This document shows, in pieces, positions 1 to 8,564 of a DNA stretch of 64,000 nt. The notes below the pieces were generated by a model, which was given only the letters and a program-made list of their open reading frames with translations, searched no databases and was not told the DNA's origin. The DNA comes from Nostoc linckia FACHB-104 (GTDB lineage Bacteria; Cyanobacteriota; Cyanobacteriia; Cyanobacteriales; Nostocaceae), in assembly GCF_014696615.1 (NCBI RefSeq), contig NZ_JACJQJ010000007.1, positions 1-64,000 on the forward strand. The letters run 5' to 3'. Each line of letters begins with the position of its first letter. Positions within the stretch are counted from its first letter, which is position 1. The position numbers and the translations under genes are program-made.

Positions 1-159
<159 letters not shown>

Positions 160-196
160 TCTTTTGAGACAAAAGTTATAGCTTCTCTGTGAATCA

Positions 197-227
197 AAAG
201 CGCCCTCCCAATCGGGAGGGCGCTTTT
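197..227 (+). terminator. Rho-independent terminator of psbA
   Basis: A 12 bp GC-rich stem (AAGCGCCCTCCC with its complement) closes a 4 nt loop and runs into TTTTT. It lies 40 bp after the psbA stop, as expected for a highly expressed gene. Confidence 0.9.
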
Positions 228-278
228 TAATTTTTAAGAAGTAAAAATTTTCCTAAAGTATTTAATAAACTCTTTGCA

Positions 279-2153
279 CTAATATAATGCTTTCCAAACA
301 TCAATTTTTCCAGATGAATCTCGTACTACTACTGTTGTATTATTAGCGCTAATTTTTAAGTAGTAATATTCCTTACTGAGATTCAGGATTAATTGCCTGG
401 TATTGATATCCCATATTTTTATTCCCTCTGGAGTTCTATTAATTATAGTTTTCATATCAGGGCTGATTTCTATGGAAAAGTAGATCAACATACTAAGGAA
501 CGTATTAACACTAAGATAACTATTCAAAGTCGACACTAATGTACTTGTTGATAAATTCCATATCTTGATACTACCATCAGTGCTACTACTAACTAAAATC
601 TTTCCATCACGGCTAATACCTACTGAATTAACAATATCAGTATGGCCAACTAATGTACTTATTAACTTCTCAGTTTCTAAATTCCAAATCTGGATAGCAT
701 TATCTTTACAAACAACGGCTAGCGTTTTACTATCACCACTAATTTCTGCTATTGAAGATATTTTTCTAACACAAAAACCCTTTATAGTCTGTATCGATTT
801 TCCTGTTATGAGATTCCCAACGATAATAGTAGCATTATCAAAAACTGTAACTATAGTTTTTGTATTTGGAATGATAACATCTACAATATTTGCTTCAGAA
901 GCATTTAAAGTATATAAAATTTTGCCGGATTTTAAACTCAAAATTTTTACTTCTTTTTTATATTTTTCCACTAAAGTTTCACCATCTGGACTGAGATGAT
1001 AATAGGCTTTTGACTCATAAGGTAAAGTATTAACATTCTTTCCATTAGTTAAATTCCAAATGTCAATAATTTTGTCATTGTGAGTGGCTAAAATTTTTCC
1101 ATCAGAGCTAATGCCTATAAAGTTGGCATCTTTAGAAGTATAGGCTAAGGAAATTTTCTCAAGAGGGTAGGGGATAAGTTTGCTGATAAAATCAGGTGGA
1201 CGGTTAGCTGTAGCTACCACAGGAGGATTTGTAGGAGGTGTTACTGGTTTTGGTGCTGTAACAGGAGGATGAGGGGTAGTAATTGGTGCTGGTGTGGGAG
1301 GAGTATCAGTAGCAGTAGAAACTGGGTTGAAAAAAAATTCATCGGTTAAAGAAGAAGAATCCCAAGGTTGCTGCTTTCCCTTTGTTGCTTTCAGTACTTC
1401 GTTACGGACTTTTTTAAATAAATTTTCTATCGGAAGATTTGGTGTTTTGAGATGCTTTAAGAGGAAAGAAGTAAAAGTACCATTTCTACCTTCTCCATCT
1501 GCTGCTACACTTCCGGGTGCTGTCGCAAAAGCAATATATGAACTTGAAAAAGCTTCTATGGGAGCTAAACCTCTGCTATTAGTTGTTCTGTACCATCTAC
1601 GGCTGAAGGGGTTATCACGACAAGCATCTAAAATAATAATACTTGTTGTCCCTGTCTTTCCCATTGCATTTTGCACTTTACCAACTGGTAGAGTTTCGTA
1701 AACTACATCTTTTTCGGCAGCTAGTTGTGCATTAATAGGAATTAAATAATTTTCTCCATTTACTTGCACTCCATGTCCTGCGTAAAAAAATACGCCTACA
1801 GTTCCTTGGGAGAGTTTTGCACTAAATCTCTCTAGTGCAGCATCCATTTGTTTTTGGCTACCATCTATAACTTTAATTACTTCAAAACCTAGTTCTCCTA
1901 ATGTCTGAGCTACATCTTCAGCATCATTTCCAGGATTAGCTAATGCGATAGCTGCTTGATAATTGCTATTACCAATAACTAGTGCTACTCGTTTTTGGTT
2001 TGTAACTGCTAATAAATTTGGAGCAGGCGAGAAGGTTTGAGATTTTGCTTGCTTGCTGGCGAGAAAAGGTATTAATAAAGTTAATGATATTACTGTAAAA
2101 AATCCTACGGTGAAAATTGCTCTCAGAGATTGTCTAGGGGAGCGTGGGGTCAT
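279..2153 (-). CDS. Caspase-domain (metacaspase-like) protein with C-terminal WD40 repeats
   Basis: A 624-residue protein. An N-terminal hydrophobic segment (about residues 11-32) suggests a membrane anchor or signal. Residues about 54-275 form a peptidase C14 caspase domain with both catalytic residues in place: His127 in YAGHG and Cys178 in DACRD. A Pro/Thr-rich linker (about 280-320) follows, and the rest shows degenerate WD40 blades with motifs such as IWNLTNGK, IQIWNLETEK and IKIWNLST. In cyanobacteria such proteins are thought to be Arg/Lys-specific proteases with a beta-propeller for substrate or partner binding. Substrate and trigger cannot be read from the sequence. It is transcribed towards psbA, with no operon partner. 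Confidence 0.88.
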   Translation of the reverse strand: MTPRSPRQSLRAIFTVGFFTVISLTLLIPFLASKQAKSQTFSPAPNLLAVTNQKRVALVIGNSNYQAAIALANPGNDAEDVAQTLGELGFEVIKVIDGSQKQMDAALERFSAKLSQGTVGVFFYAGHGVQVNGENYLIPINAQLAAEKDVVYETLPVGKVQNAMGKTGTTSIIILDACRDNPFSRRWYRTTNSRGLAPIEAFSSSYIAFATAPGSVAADGEGRNGTFTSFLLKHLKTPNLPIENLFKKVRNEVLKATKGKQQPWDSSSLTDEFFFNPVSTATDTPPTPAPITTPHPPVTAPKPVTPPTNPPVVATANRPPDFISKLIPYPLEKISLAYTSKDANFIGISSDGKILATHNDKIIDIWNLTNGKNVNTLPYESKAYYHLSPDGETLVEKYKKEVKILSLKSGKILYTLNASEANIVDVIIPNTKTIVTVFDNATIIVGNLITGKSIQTIKGFCVRKISSIAEISGDSKTLAVVCKDNAIQIWNLETEKLISTLVGHTDIVNSVGISRDGKILVSSSTDGSIKIWNLSTSTLVSTLNSYLSVNTFLSMLIYFSIEISPDMKTIINRTPEGIKIWDINTRQLILNLSKEYYYLKISANNTTVVVRDSSGKIDVWKALY

Positions 2154-2272
2154 AAATCAATTAAATATAACTTTGTATTAAAAATTTTATAGTAAGACAG
2201 TAAAATTACTTTTAAAGATTAGGGATAAGCCGAGTATTTAGATTTTGTAGTGAATTTAAGTCTAATTTATTA

Positions 2273-2329
2273 CTAGCCCGGCGGCTAGAAGCCGCCCCTA
2301 AACAGACAAAACTCGCCTGCATGGGTTAA
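2273..2329. repeat. Dispersed hairpin repeat in the 2154-2461 intergenic gap
   Basis: The gap between two divergent genes holds a small palindrome (GCGGCTAGAAGCCGC) followed by a GC-rich tail with a second short hairpin (CTCGCCTGCATGGGTT). Units of this type recur in cyanobacterial intergenic DNA. I see no small gene in the gap, and promoters for both flanking genes must lie here. Confidence 0.5.
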
Positions 2330-2461
2330 AAACCTTAATTTTTACTCAGCTCACGCCTTAATTTTTCGTTATTATTTTGGCATTAAAAATTTTAGGCTAT
2401 GCTGGCGGTAGAAAGGCTATGTATGTTTTATGACTAAATAAATCATAATTACTGAAACATT

Positions 2462-3817
2462 ATGGAACAGTCAGATCCTAGAGAATTGGCCCGCCTAGGA
2501 AATCTAGAGGCGATCGCAACTTTATTCAACCGCGCACTGCAAACACAAGGAATCACTGCTACAATTAATCTCGCGGATAGCTGTTTGCAAATATTACTGC
2601 AATCTCAAAGGATTCCCAATCAACAAGTTTCAGTAACTTTAATTGAGCGAGAGTTACAGGTGTTAAATGCAGATTTTGCCAAAACAGTCAGAATCTATGG
2701 ACGGGAAGCAGGTAGTGAAATTCCCGCTTGGACTCAAGAATTTGCTTTGCAGCCAACAGCAACAACTAATAAAACAGATAGCACTGTTGTGCGATCGCCA
2801 ATTACTAATAATCAAACACCATCGAAACCTAGCATTAGTTCACCTCGCTTCAACACTGATTTTCTTTACCAGCACATCGATACCTTAGAGTTTTTGCAAA
2901 CGCTGCGGACTTTTCGCTTTTCTGCAGTTGTTCCATATCGAGAAGCACTTAGTCCAGCTTTGTATGGCCACACAAGTGTGAAACTGTTGCTATTTTTCGG
3001 CTTATTTCCCTTAGCTGTCAGCTTTATTTTTAATCGCACAGGTTTACACGTAGGACTAGAAAAAACGGCTTGGGTGTTGGGTGTTTACTACGCTTCCATT
3101 TGGGGAGTTGTGCTGCAAAATTTGATTAGACCAAGACATTTTTATTGGCGTGAAATATTAAAATGTATTGCTTTTACAGTTTTTGTAGGTATACCACTTT
3201 TACTATTTATTCAAAAATTTCCTTTATTTAGCTTTCTCTATGCTGCGACAGATTGGGGATTAATTCCCCGATTAATTGGTTTTATTTTAGGTGTAGGTAT
3301 TTTAGAAGAAGTCTGTAAAGCATTACCAATTTATCTTTTCTTTTTACGCCCTGCTAAATTGATTGACCCGCTCACATTAGCATTTTATGGCACAATGTCA
3401 GGGCTAGGATTTGCAATTTCTGAAGGCGTTGTTTACTCTGCTGTTTATGCTTTCGGATTAGTGCAAGGTGAGATAGATATTAGCGCTTATGTTTTAACTA
3501 ATACGATTAGATTTGTCTGCTTACCCTTATTTCATGCTATTTGGGCAGGAATTACTGGTTATTTTCTCGGATTAGCAGCAATTAACCCTTCGCGCCAAGG
3601 TGCAATTATTGCCATTGGCATTGCGATCGCAGCTGTATTACATGGTCTTTATGATACATTTGCTGGTGGTCTTTTAGGTCTTGCTGTCATGGCATTTTCG
3701 ATTTTATTGTTTGTTGCTTATCTTCAGCATAGTCAACAAATGATTGAGGATTTACGCCAGGCAGAATTAAAGAAAAGCAATCAGGAAAATTCCACTCCCA
3801 CAAATTACGGGGAATAG
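2462..3817 (+). CDS. PrsW-family intramembrane metalloprotease
   Basis: A 451-residue protein. The N-terminal ~150 residues are soluble and not recognised; the remainder has about eight or nine hydrophobic segments. The PrsW-type signature is present: EEVCK with Glu282, Glu283 and Lys286, SEG with Glu321, FHAIW with His358 and VLHGLYDT with His394. In Bacillus, PrsW performs site-1 cleavage of an anti-sigma factor; the target here is unknown. The start is an ATG without a visible Shine-Dalgarno sequence. The gene stands alone, with a palindromic mobile repeat about 140 bp downstream. Confidence 0.82.
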   Translation: MEQSDPRELARLGNLEAIATLFNRALQTQGITATINLADSCLQILLQSQRIPNQQVSVTLIERELQVLNADFAKTVRIYGREAGSEIPAWTQEFALQPTATTNKTDSTVVRSPITNNQTPSKPSISSPRFNTDFLYQHIDTLEFLQTLRTFRFSAVVPYREALSPALYGHTSVKLLLFFGLFPLAVSFIFNRTGLHVGLEKTAWVLGVYYASIWGVVLQNLIRPRHFYWREILKCIAFTVFVGIPLLLFIQKFPLFSFLYAATDWGLIPRLIGFILGVGILEEVCKALPIYLFFLRPAKLIDPLTLAFYGTMSGLGFAISEGVVYSAVYAFGLVQGEIDISAYVLTNTIRFVCLPLFHAIWAGITGYFLGLAAINPSRQGAIIAIGIAIAAVLHGLYDTFAGGLLGLAVMAFSILLFVAYLQHSQQMIEDLRQAELKKSNQENSTPTNYGE

Positions 3818-3952
3818 TGTTTGGTATTGTTGGGTTTCACCCTGTGCAACCCTATTTATTTTTCTCTTGTATTCCTTGCCAACGGGAAGTCTCTACGTAT
3901 CTACGCACAAAATATCGTAGTCAACTTTGCATAAAATTTAAAATCAATGGTA

Positions 3953-4075
3953 AGGTGTTCCACATTTAACTTGTACATTGACTGGATTAGGCTGTTGACC
4001 GTTGACCGTTGACAGTCAACAGTTAACAGTCCACAACCCTTGAGATCAGATTTCACAAATCATTTAGGATTGCCA
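3953..4075. mobile_element. Hybrid palindromic MITE with two different end types
   Basis: A 123 bp non-coding element flanked by TA on both sides (3951-3952 and 4076-4077). Its left end (AGGTGTTCCACATTTAACTT) matches one end of the element at 29325-29440. Its right end, read on the minus strand (TGGCAATCCTAAATGATTTG), matches the ends of the element at 26162-26276. The core is a run of GTTGAC/GTCAAC units forming a hairpin. The rest of the 3818-4466 gap shows no gene. Confidence 0.7.
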
Positions 4076-4466
4076 TATCACAATATGCCAAAAGTGGATG
4101 CTCCCTAACTAATAACTAATGTTCGTGGCTGTAGTTTGATATTTTAAAGTTTTTGCCTGAATACTAGAGATTATATTGACTGATAATCAATCCTTGTGCG
4201 AGATTATAAGTACGTACTTACGTATTATTCCTGAATGCTAAATTAGGATTTTACTTTAAAAAGACTCATTTAGTGAGCTTTAGTCACAGGAATATATCAG
4301 AACTGACTCTTAGCCTGTCGTTATTAGTTTTGATGGGAATAAAGAGGTGTATACATCTCTATTCCTATAGCAAAATCTTGTCAATTTTTTTATTGGCTTT
4401 GTTCATATATCTACTAGAGATATGAACTGATTTTGCCATAAATCTTTCTTGAAATGAGGATTATAA

Positions 4467-4931
4467 ATGCAAGTAGGTACTGCTGAATTAACATCTGGAA
4501 TTAGCCAGTTAGATCGTAGCTTTTACATGGAACTACAAGATAGTTTAATTCAAGGTTGGCAAGAGTTTAATAATAGTGAACAAGCTAAGATATTTAGTGA
4601 TTTTTTTGAGTTTATTCAAAAGGCTGGATTTGATGAAAGTATTTACAGAAAAGTTATTCCTAATCCAGCTTATGATAATGCCGCTAAAATAATTGGCAAG
4701 CATTTTTTAGCGACTGCGCGCAAGTTTGAAATCTATTTTGATGAAATTTTCCCTGGAAGCTTTTCTGCCTCACAAGAGACAGAGAAAGAAGATTTTGATG
4801 TGAGGATGTTTCATTTAAAGGTTTTTTATCGCAATCAGCCTTTATTTCTTTTATCATTAAAGTTCCCTCACTATCATGGAAAGTTTGGCTTTCCACTACC
4901 ACCACAATTAGAAATTATAGAAGTTTATTAA
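4467..4931 (+). CDS. Hypothetical protein
   Basis: A 154-residue protein I do not recognise. It is acidic and aromatic-rich, without a signal peptide or membrane segment. The N-terminal ~100 residues look helical, and the end (FPHYHGKFGFPLPPQLEIIE) is Pro/His-rich. The ATG is preceded by GAGG about 8 bp upstream, supporting a real gene. It is isolated by a long upstream gap and ends near a hairpin shared with the convergent carotenoid oxygenase gene. Confidence 0.6.
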   Translation: MQVGTAELTSGISQLDRSFYMELQDSLIQGWQEFNNSEQAKIFSDFFEFIQKAGFDESIYRKVIPNPAYDNAAKIIGKHFLATARKFEIYFDEIFPGSFSASQETEKEDFDVRMFHLKVFYRNQPLFLLSLKFPHYHGKFGFPLPPQLEIIEVY

Positions 4932-5078
4932 TTTCAGTAGTTATAAATTAATACGGTTAAGTTAAGAAGATTTATCTGTTGAAGCACACAGAGGCAGCAG
5001 AGATAGAAAAAGGCTTATTTGAACTGTATTGAGTTATAAACATGATATAAGTCCTGAAATAATTTTTGCTTTAAATTT

Positions 5079-5102
5079 AGCCCCTGATTTTATTCAGGGG
5101 CT
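5079..5102. terminator. Hairpin between convergent genes
   Basis: AGCCCCTGA pairs with TCAGGGGCT around a 6 nt loop, between convergent genes. There is no clear T run on either side, so termination is inferred only from position. Confidence 0.4.
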
Positions 5103-5151
5103 GGAATAAAAGACTAGCAAAAATTAAATTTGTCTTTCTAAGCAAATCATA

Positions 5152-6588
5152 TTAAGAATGAATTGCTAATTGTTCCTCAGAAATCCAAGTACCGTGAAAA
5201 CCATAAGGTACTCGCTGGGGAATAATTACCCGCGCTACAGGTTCATCTGTAATATCTTGAGCATTCACTACAATTAATTCAGAATTTTCTGAATTTTCAT
5301 CATAGACAAAAGTAATTAGCCAGCCATCATCTTCAGTTGTTCCTCCTGGACGTGGCGCAAATACCGCTTCACCACCATAGCGTCCCTTGCCAAATTCATA
5401 GGTTTGAGATTTCCCATTGCTGAAGTCGTATTTAATTACGCCTTCAAACAGAGGTAGAGGAGTATTTGCTAACTTAGCAGTGTAGCCATAGCGCGTTTGT
5501 CGCCCCAAAAAGTTTTCATTGACGCGGGGAAATTCCGCAGCCACATCATCTAATTGATGTTCGCGCAGTGTTCCGGTTTTGAGGTTAAACCGCCATTGAT
5601 GTAAGCGGGGAATATTGGCATCTGAGTCTGCTTGGTTATCTGTAGCCACTAAGACAGTAGTAGAACTCATACGACAAGCTATCAATACTACTTCGTCGCC
5701 TTCTTCATAAGCATTTAGAGTATGGAAGACGTAGCAAGGAGAACTTTCAAACCAGCGGATATTACTATTATCGCCAGAACGTGGCACAACACCAAAACGA
5801 CTAGGGCGATCGCTCTCAAACATCAGCATCGGTTCCCCACGATATAATCTCTCAGCACTGAAAGTTAGCGGTAAATCCATGAAAATCGTATAGTTTTCCG
5901 TGATGGCAAAATCATGCATCATCACTGGCACAGGTATTTCAATGGGCACTGTTGTTAACAACTCTCCTGCAGCGGAAACTCTGCTGTATTGCAGATATGG
6001 CGGCGCAGGGGAGTAGCCAAAAAACATCATCTCGCCTGTAACTGGATCTACCTTGGGATGAGCTGTGAAAGCAGAAACCAGCTTACCGTTATAGGTATAC
6101 TCGCCAATTGTGTCTAACTCAGGCAGCGTAATGCTGTGAGGTACACTACCTTCATTCAGCGCCAAAAACTTTCCCGCGTGCCAAATTAAAGCAGTATTAC
6201 CAGTATTTTTATATGGGCCATAGGGATTATCCATCTGGGGTGGTTCCATAAACCCCGACCAAATAGCCTTTCCCGCTTCGTGTTCAATTTTCCATCCCCT
6301 AGTTTGCACATAGCGATTACGATAGGTGGCTTTACCATCGCTAATATGCACACCATGTAACATTCCATCACCATCAAACCAATGGTACTTACCAATCGGC
6401 TGCCATTGGGGATTAGGCCCATTGCGGACAAACATCCCTGCTAACTCTGGTGGTAATTGACCAATAACTTGCAAGCTATCCGTAGTAATTTCTTGACGCA
6501 CTGGTGCAAAATTGCCATCCAGATACGGATCAACTGCTGGTGTGGAAATTGTGTGAGTTGTCATAAAAAGCAAATGCGATCGCGGCAT
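5152..6588 (-). CDS. Carotenoid cleavage oxygenase (RPE65/CCD family)
   Basis: A 478-residue non-heme Fe(II) dioxygenase of the carotenoid/apocarotenoid cleavage family, which splits conjugated C=C bonds to give apocarotenals. The four iron-binding histidines are present: about His177 (TAHPK), His225 (MMHDF), His289 (VFHT) and His465 (GFHGTW). Length fits the family. Two starts are possible: ATG at 6588, preceded by AGGA with good spacing, or ATG at 6564 (MTTHTIST), which resembles the usual N-terminus. Family membership is clear; substrate and cleavage position are not readable. Confidence 0.9.
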   Translation of the reverse strand: MPRSHLLFMTTHTISTPAVDPYLDGNFAPVRQEITTDSLQVIGQLPPELAGMFVRNGPNPQWQPIGKYHWFDGDGMLHGVHISDGKATYRNRYVQTRGWKIEHEAGKAIWSGFMEPPQMDNPYGPYKNTGNTALIWHAGKFLALNEGSVPHSITLPELDTIGEYTYNGKLVSAFTAHPKVDPVTGEMMFFGYSPAPPYLQYSRVSAAGELLTTVPIEIPVPVMMHDFAITENYTIFMDLPLTFSAERLYRGEPMLMFESDRPSRFGVVPRSGDNSNIRWFESSPCYVFHTLNAYEEGDEVVLIACRMSSTTVLVATDNQADSDANIPRLHQWRFNLKTGTLREHQLDDVAAEFPRVNENFLGRQTRYGYTAKLANTPLPLFEGVIKYDFSNGKSQTYEFGKGRYGGEAVFAPRPGGTTEDDGWLITFVYDENSENSELIVVNAQDITDEPVARVIIPQRVPYGFHGTWISEEQLAIHS

Positions 6589-6691
6589 TGTGTCCTATTT
6601 ATTTTAGCGATCGCTTTGGGAGGGATGAGGAGGTAGGGGGTAGGGGGAGATGAGGAAGATGAGGAAGATGAGGGAGAAATAACAACTATCA

Positions 6692-6742
6692 ATTACCCAT
6701 TCCCCATTCCCCATTCCCCATTCCCCAGTCCCCAATCACCAA
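6692..6742. repeat. Short tandem repeat block (STRR, 7 bp unit CCCCATT)
   Basis: About six head-to-tail copies of a CCCCATT-like heptamer that drift to CCCCAGT and CCCCAAT at the end. A GA-rich stretch with GATGAGGAA units precedes it (6622-6680). Such STRRs are characteristic of heterocystous cyanobacteria. Confidence 0.85.
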
Positions 6743-6862
6743 TCTTCCATTTATTGATAGAGTTAACTTAGCGATCGCTACCCTAGTCTTTCAAAGTTGT
6801 AATATTTACGTTCTCTGACATGAGAATACCCTTAAATGGAATATAAGTACTGGAAAAATCTC

Positions 6863-7234
6863 ATGGCTGACCTGAATGGTACTTGGCTAGGAACGTACTG
6901 GCAACAAGGAGTGCCTAGCCGCTTTGAAGCAGTCTTTGTTCAAAGTGGCAATGCTCTCAGTGGCTCAATTTTGGATGACAATTACTTAGGAGAAGCTCAA
7001 ATCCGTGGTGAGGTCAATGGGCGTAGTATTAGCTTTACTAAGCGTTATTTAATCACCTCCCCTGCACCAATTCAATACATTGGCACTCTCTCAGAAAATG
7101 AAGATTATATCCAGGGACAATGGAATATTGGTCGTCATTTCTCTGGCCCTTGGGAAGCGCGACGCAGCGGGGACAATCTTATGGCTGAGTTAAACACTCG
7201 TATTCAAAAGCAGATTCCTCAGGCGACGGGGTGA
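6863..7234 (+). CDS. Hypothetical beta-rich protein (lipocalin-like)
   Basis: A ~123-residue soluble protein beginning MADLNGTWLGTYWQQG. The pattern of an N-terminal NGTWxGxY, alternating beta-strand-like segments and a late GQWxIGxxxSGPWEARR resembles small lipocalin/avidin-like barrels, but I cannot assign a named family. An in-frame ATG nine codons upstream (6836) is possible; the internal Met is preferred because the barrel-like motif starts there. Function unknown. It lies upstream of the phosphatase gene on the same strand. Confidence 0.65.
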   Translation: MADLNGTWLGTYWQQGVPSRFEAVFVQSGNALSGSILDDNYLGEAQIRGEVNGRSISFTKRYLITSPAPIQYIGTLSENEDYIQGQWNIGRHFSGPWEARRSGDNLMAELNTRIQKQIPQATG

Positions 7235-7334
7235 GAGGGGAAAGGCAAGGGGGCAGGGAGCAGGGAGCAAGGGGGAAATAAGAAACACCGAACACCTAAG
7301 ACCAAACGCCAAACACCAAAAAAGGAAAAATATT

Positions 7335-7973
7335 TTGAGCTTAACTCTTTATTTTCTCCGTCATGGACAAACGGAATGCAGCCGAAATAATGCTTTTTGC
7401 GGTTCTATAGACTCTGAACTCACGCCAGAAGGTTTGGCAATGGCTAAGGCTTTTGCAACTGCATATAGTTCTATTCCTTGGAGAGCAGTTTTTTCTAGTC
7501 CGATGCGGCGTACTGTTTTGACCGCAGCACCGCTGTGTGAATTGCTAGATATCCAGCCAGAACTGCGGGATGGTTTAAAGGAAATTAATTATGGCAAGTG
7601 GGAAGGAAAACCACCAGAAGTTATTAGTCGAGAATTTCACGATGATTATCTGCGTTGGTCAGCAGATCCCGCATGGTATGAACCAACTGGCGGAGAAATG
7701 GCAATTACTATAGCTCATCGTGCTATCCAGGTAATTGAAGAAATCAAACACCTTTATCAAAGCGGTAATGTTTTAGTGGTTTCTCACAAGGCAACCATCA
7801 GAATTATTCTGTGCAGTTTATTAGGTATTGATGTGGGACGCTTTCGGTATCGTATTGGTTGCCCGGTGGCTTCGGTGAGTGTTGTAGAATTTAGCTCTCA
7901 CGGGCCTCTATTGCGTTCTTTGGCAGACCGGACGCATTTAGATGAGCATTTACGGAATTTACCAGGAACTTAA
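7335..7973 (+). CDS. Histidine phosphatase family protein (phosphoglycerate mutase-like)
   Basis: A 212-residue enzyme of the histidine phosphatase superfamily. The phospho-accepting His10 sits in LRHGQTE, followed by the usual SSPMRRTVLTA segment and a second catalytic His in VVSHKATIRI. The fold covers phosphoglycerate mutases, fructose-2,6-bisphosphatases and cobalamin or sugar phosphatases; nothing here decides the substrate. The start appears to be TTG with AAGGA about 9 bp upstream, since no ATG lies close to the RHG motif. Confidence 0.85.
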   Translation: MSLTLYFLRHGQTECSRNNAFCGSIDSELTPEGLAMAKAFATAYSSIPWRAVFSSPMRRTVLTAAPLCELLDIQPELRDGLKEINYGKWEGKPPEVISREFHDDYLRWSADPAWYEPTGGEMAITIAHRAIQVIEEIKHLYQSGNVLVVSHKATIRIILCSLLGIDVGRFRYRIGCPVASVSVVEFSSHGPLLRSLADRTHLDEHLRNLPGT

Positions 7974-8048
7974 CTCTTGGTTTAATTTTGCTTTGTTTAG
8001 TTCTCTGGTTCAGTATATTTACATAAAATATCAATGTGGCTATCTGCA

Positions 8049-8441
8049 TTACTCTCCAGCCAACTCTCTTAATTCAGCAACTCGTGAAATATTTAACTGC
8101 ATTGGACAGTATGAGTACATTGGTGACCCAACATAAGCTCCAGCCAGCTTACAATGACTATCTCGATAGCTCAACCAAAACTTGTGAGAAAGTTCAAATT
8201 TTTTCGCATCTTGGGCTTGTTGAGAGGCAATTTGGTTATAAATTTTACCGTAGAGGCGATTAATTTCTTGCTCAGAAGCCTGAAACGTTTGGCGCGAACA
8301 CTGATCCACTGAACTATTATTTGTCACACCAGCGGACTGCAAGCACTTGCTATACATCTGTTGATAGTCAACTTTATTTACAGGAGCAGCCTGCGCTACA
8401 CCCGAAAAAAGTAAAACAGCAACAACAATTCGCTTCAGCAT
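8049..8441 (-). CDS. Secreted lysozyme-inhibitor LprI-like protein (DUF1311)
   Basis: About 130 residues. A signal peptide (MLKRIVVAVLLFSGVAQA) is followed by a Cys-rich LprI/DUF1311 domain with four cysteines and the characteristic helical LYGKIYNQI...FWLSYRDSHC segment. LprI proteins are periplasmic and were described as lysozyme inhibitors in mycobacteria; the role in cyanobacteria is not established. The start at 8441 is chosen because AGGAG lies 7 bp upstream; an earlier in-frame ATG at 8468 lacks this. It lies downstream of the NRPS gene on the same strand only after a 123 bp gap in the other order, so no operon is implied. Confidence 0.8.
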   Translation of the reverse strand: MLKRIVVAVLLFSGVAQAAPVNKVDYQQMYSKCLQSAGVTNNSSVDQCSRQTFQASEQEINRLYGKIYNQIASQQAQDAKKFELSHKFWLSYRDSHCKLAGAYVGSPMYSYCPMQLNISRVAELRELAGE

Positions 8442-8564
8442 CAAAAGCTCCTGAACTTTTTCAAACAAGAAATTTTGGGGATATCGTTAATATCGACTTT
8501 GTATACCAGTTGTCGCACAAAAGCTTCTTGCTGTTCCTATTTAATCGAAACTACGAACTACTAA

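Noticed and set aside
1294-1701. Plus-strand open frame inside the caspase-WD40 gene
   Set aside because: It lies fully antisense to a gene with clear domains and shows no family resemblance.
3953-4075. GTTGAC palindromes read as a CRISPR array
   Set aside because: There are no regular spacers; the units are short, contiguous and palindromic, and bounded by inverted ends.
6692-6742. Heptamer tracts as CRISPR or an origin
   Set aside because: No spacers, no DnaA-box cluster or dnaA/dnaN genes; they match known STRR repeats.
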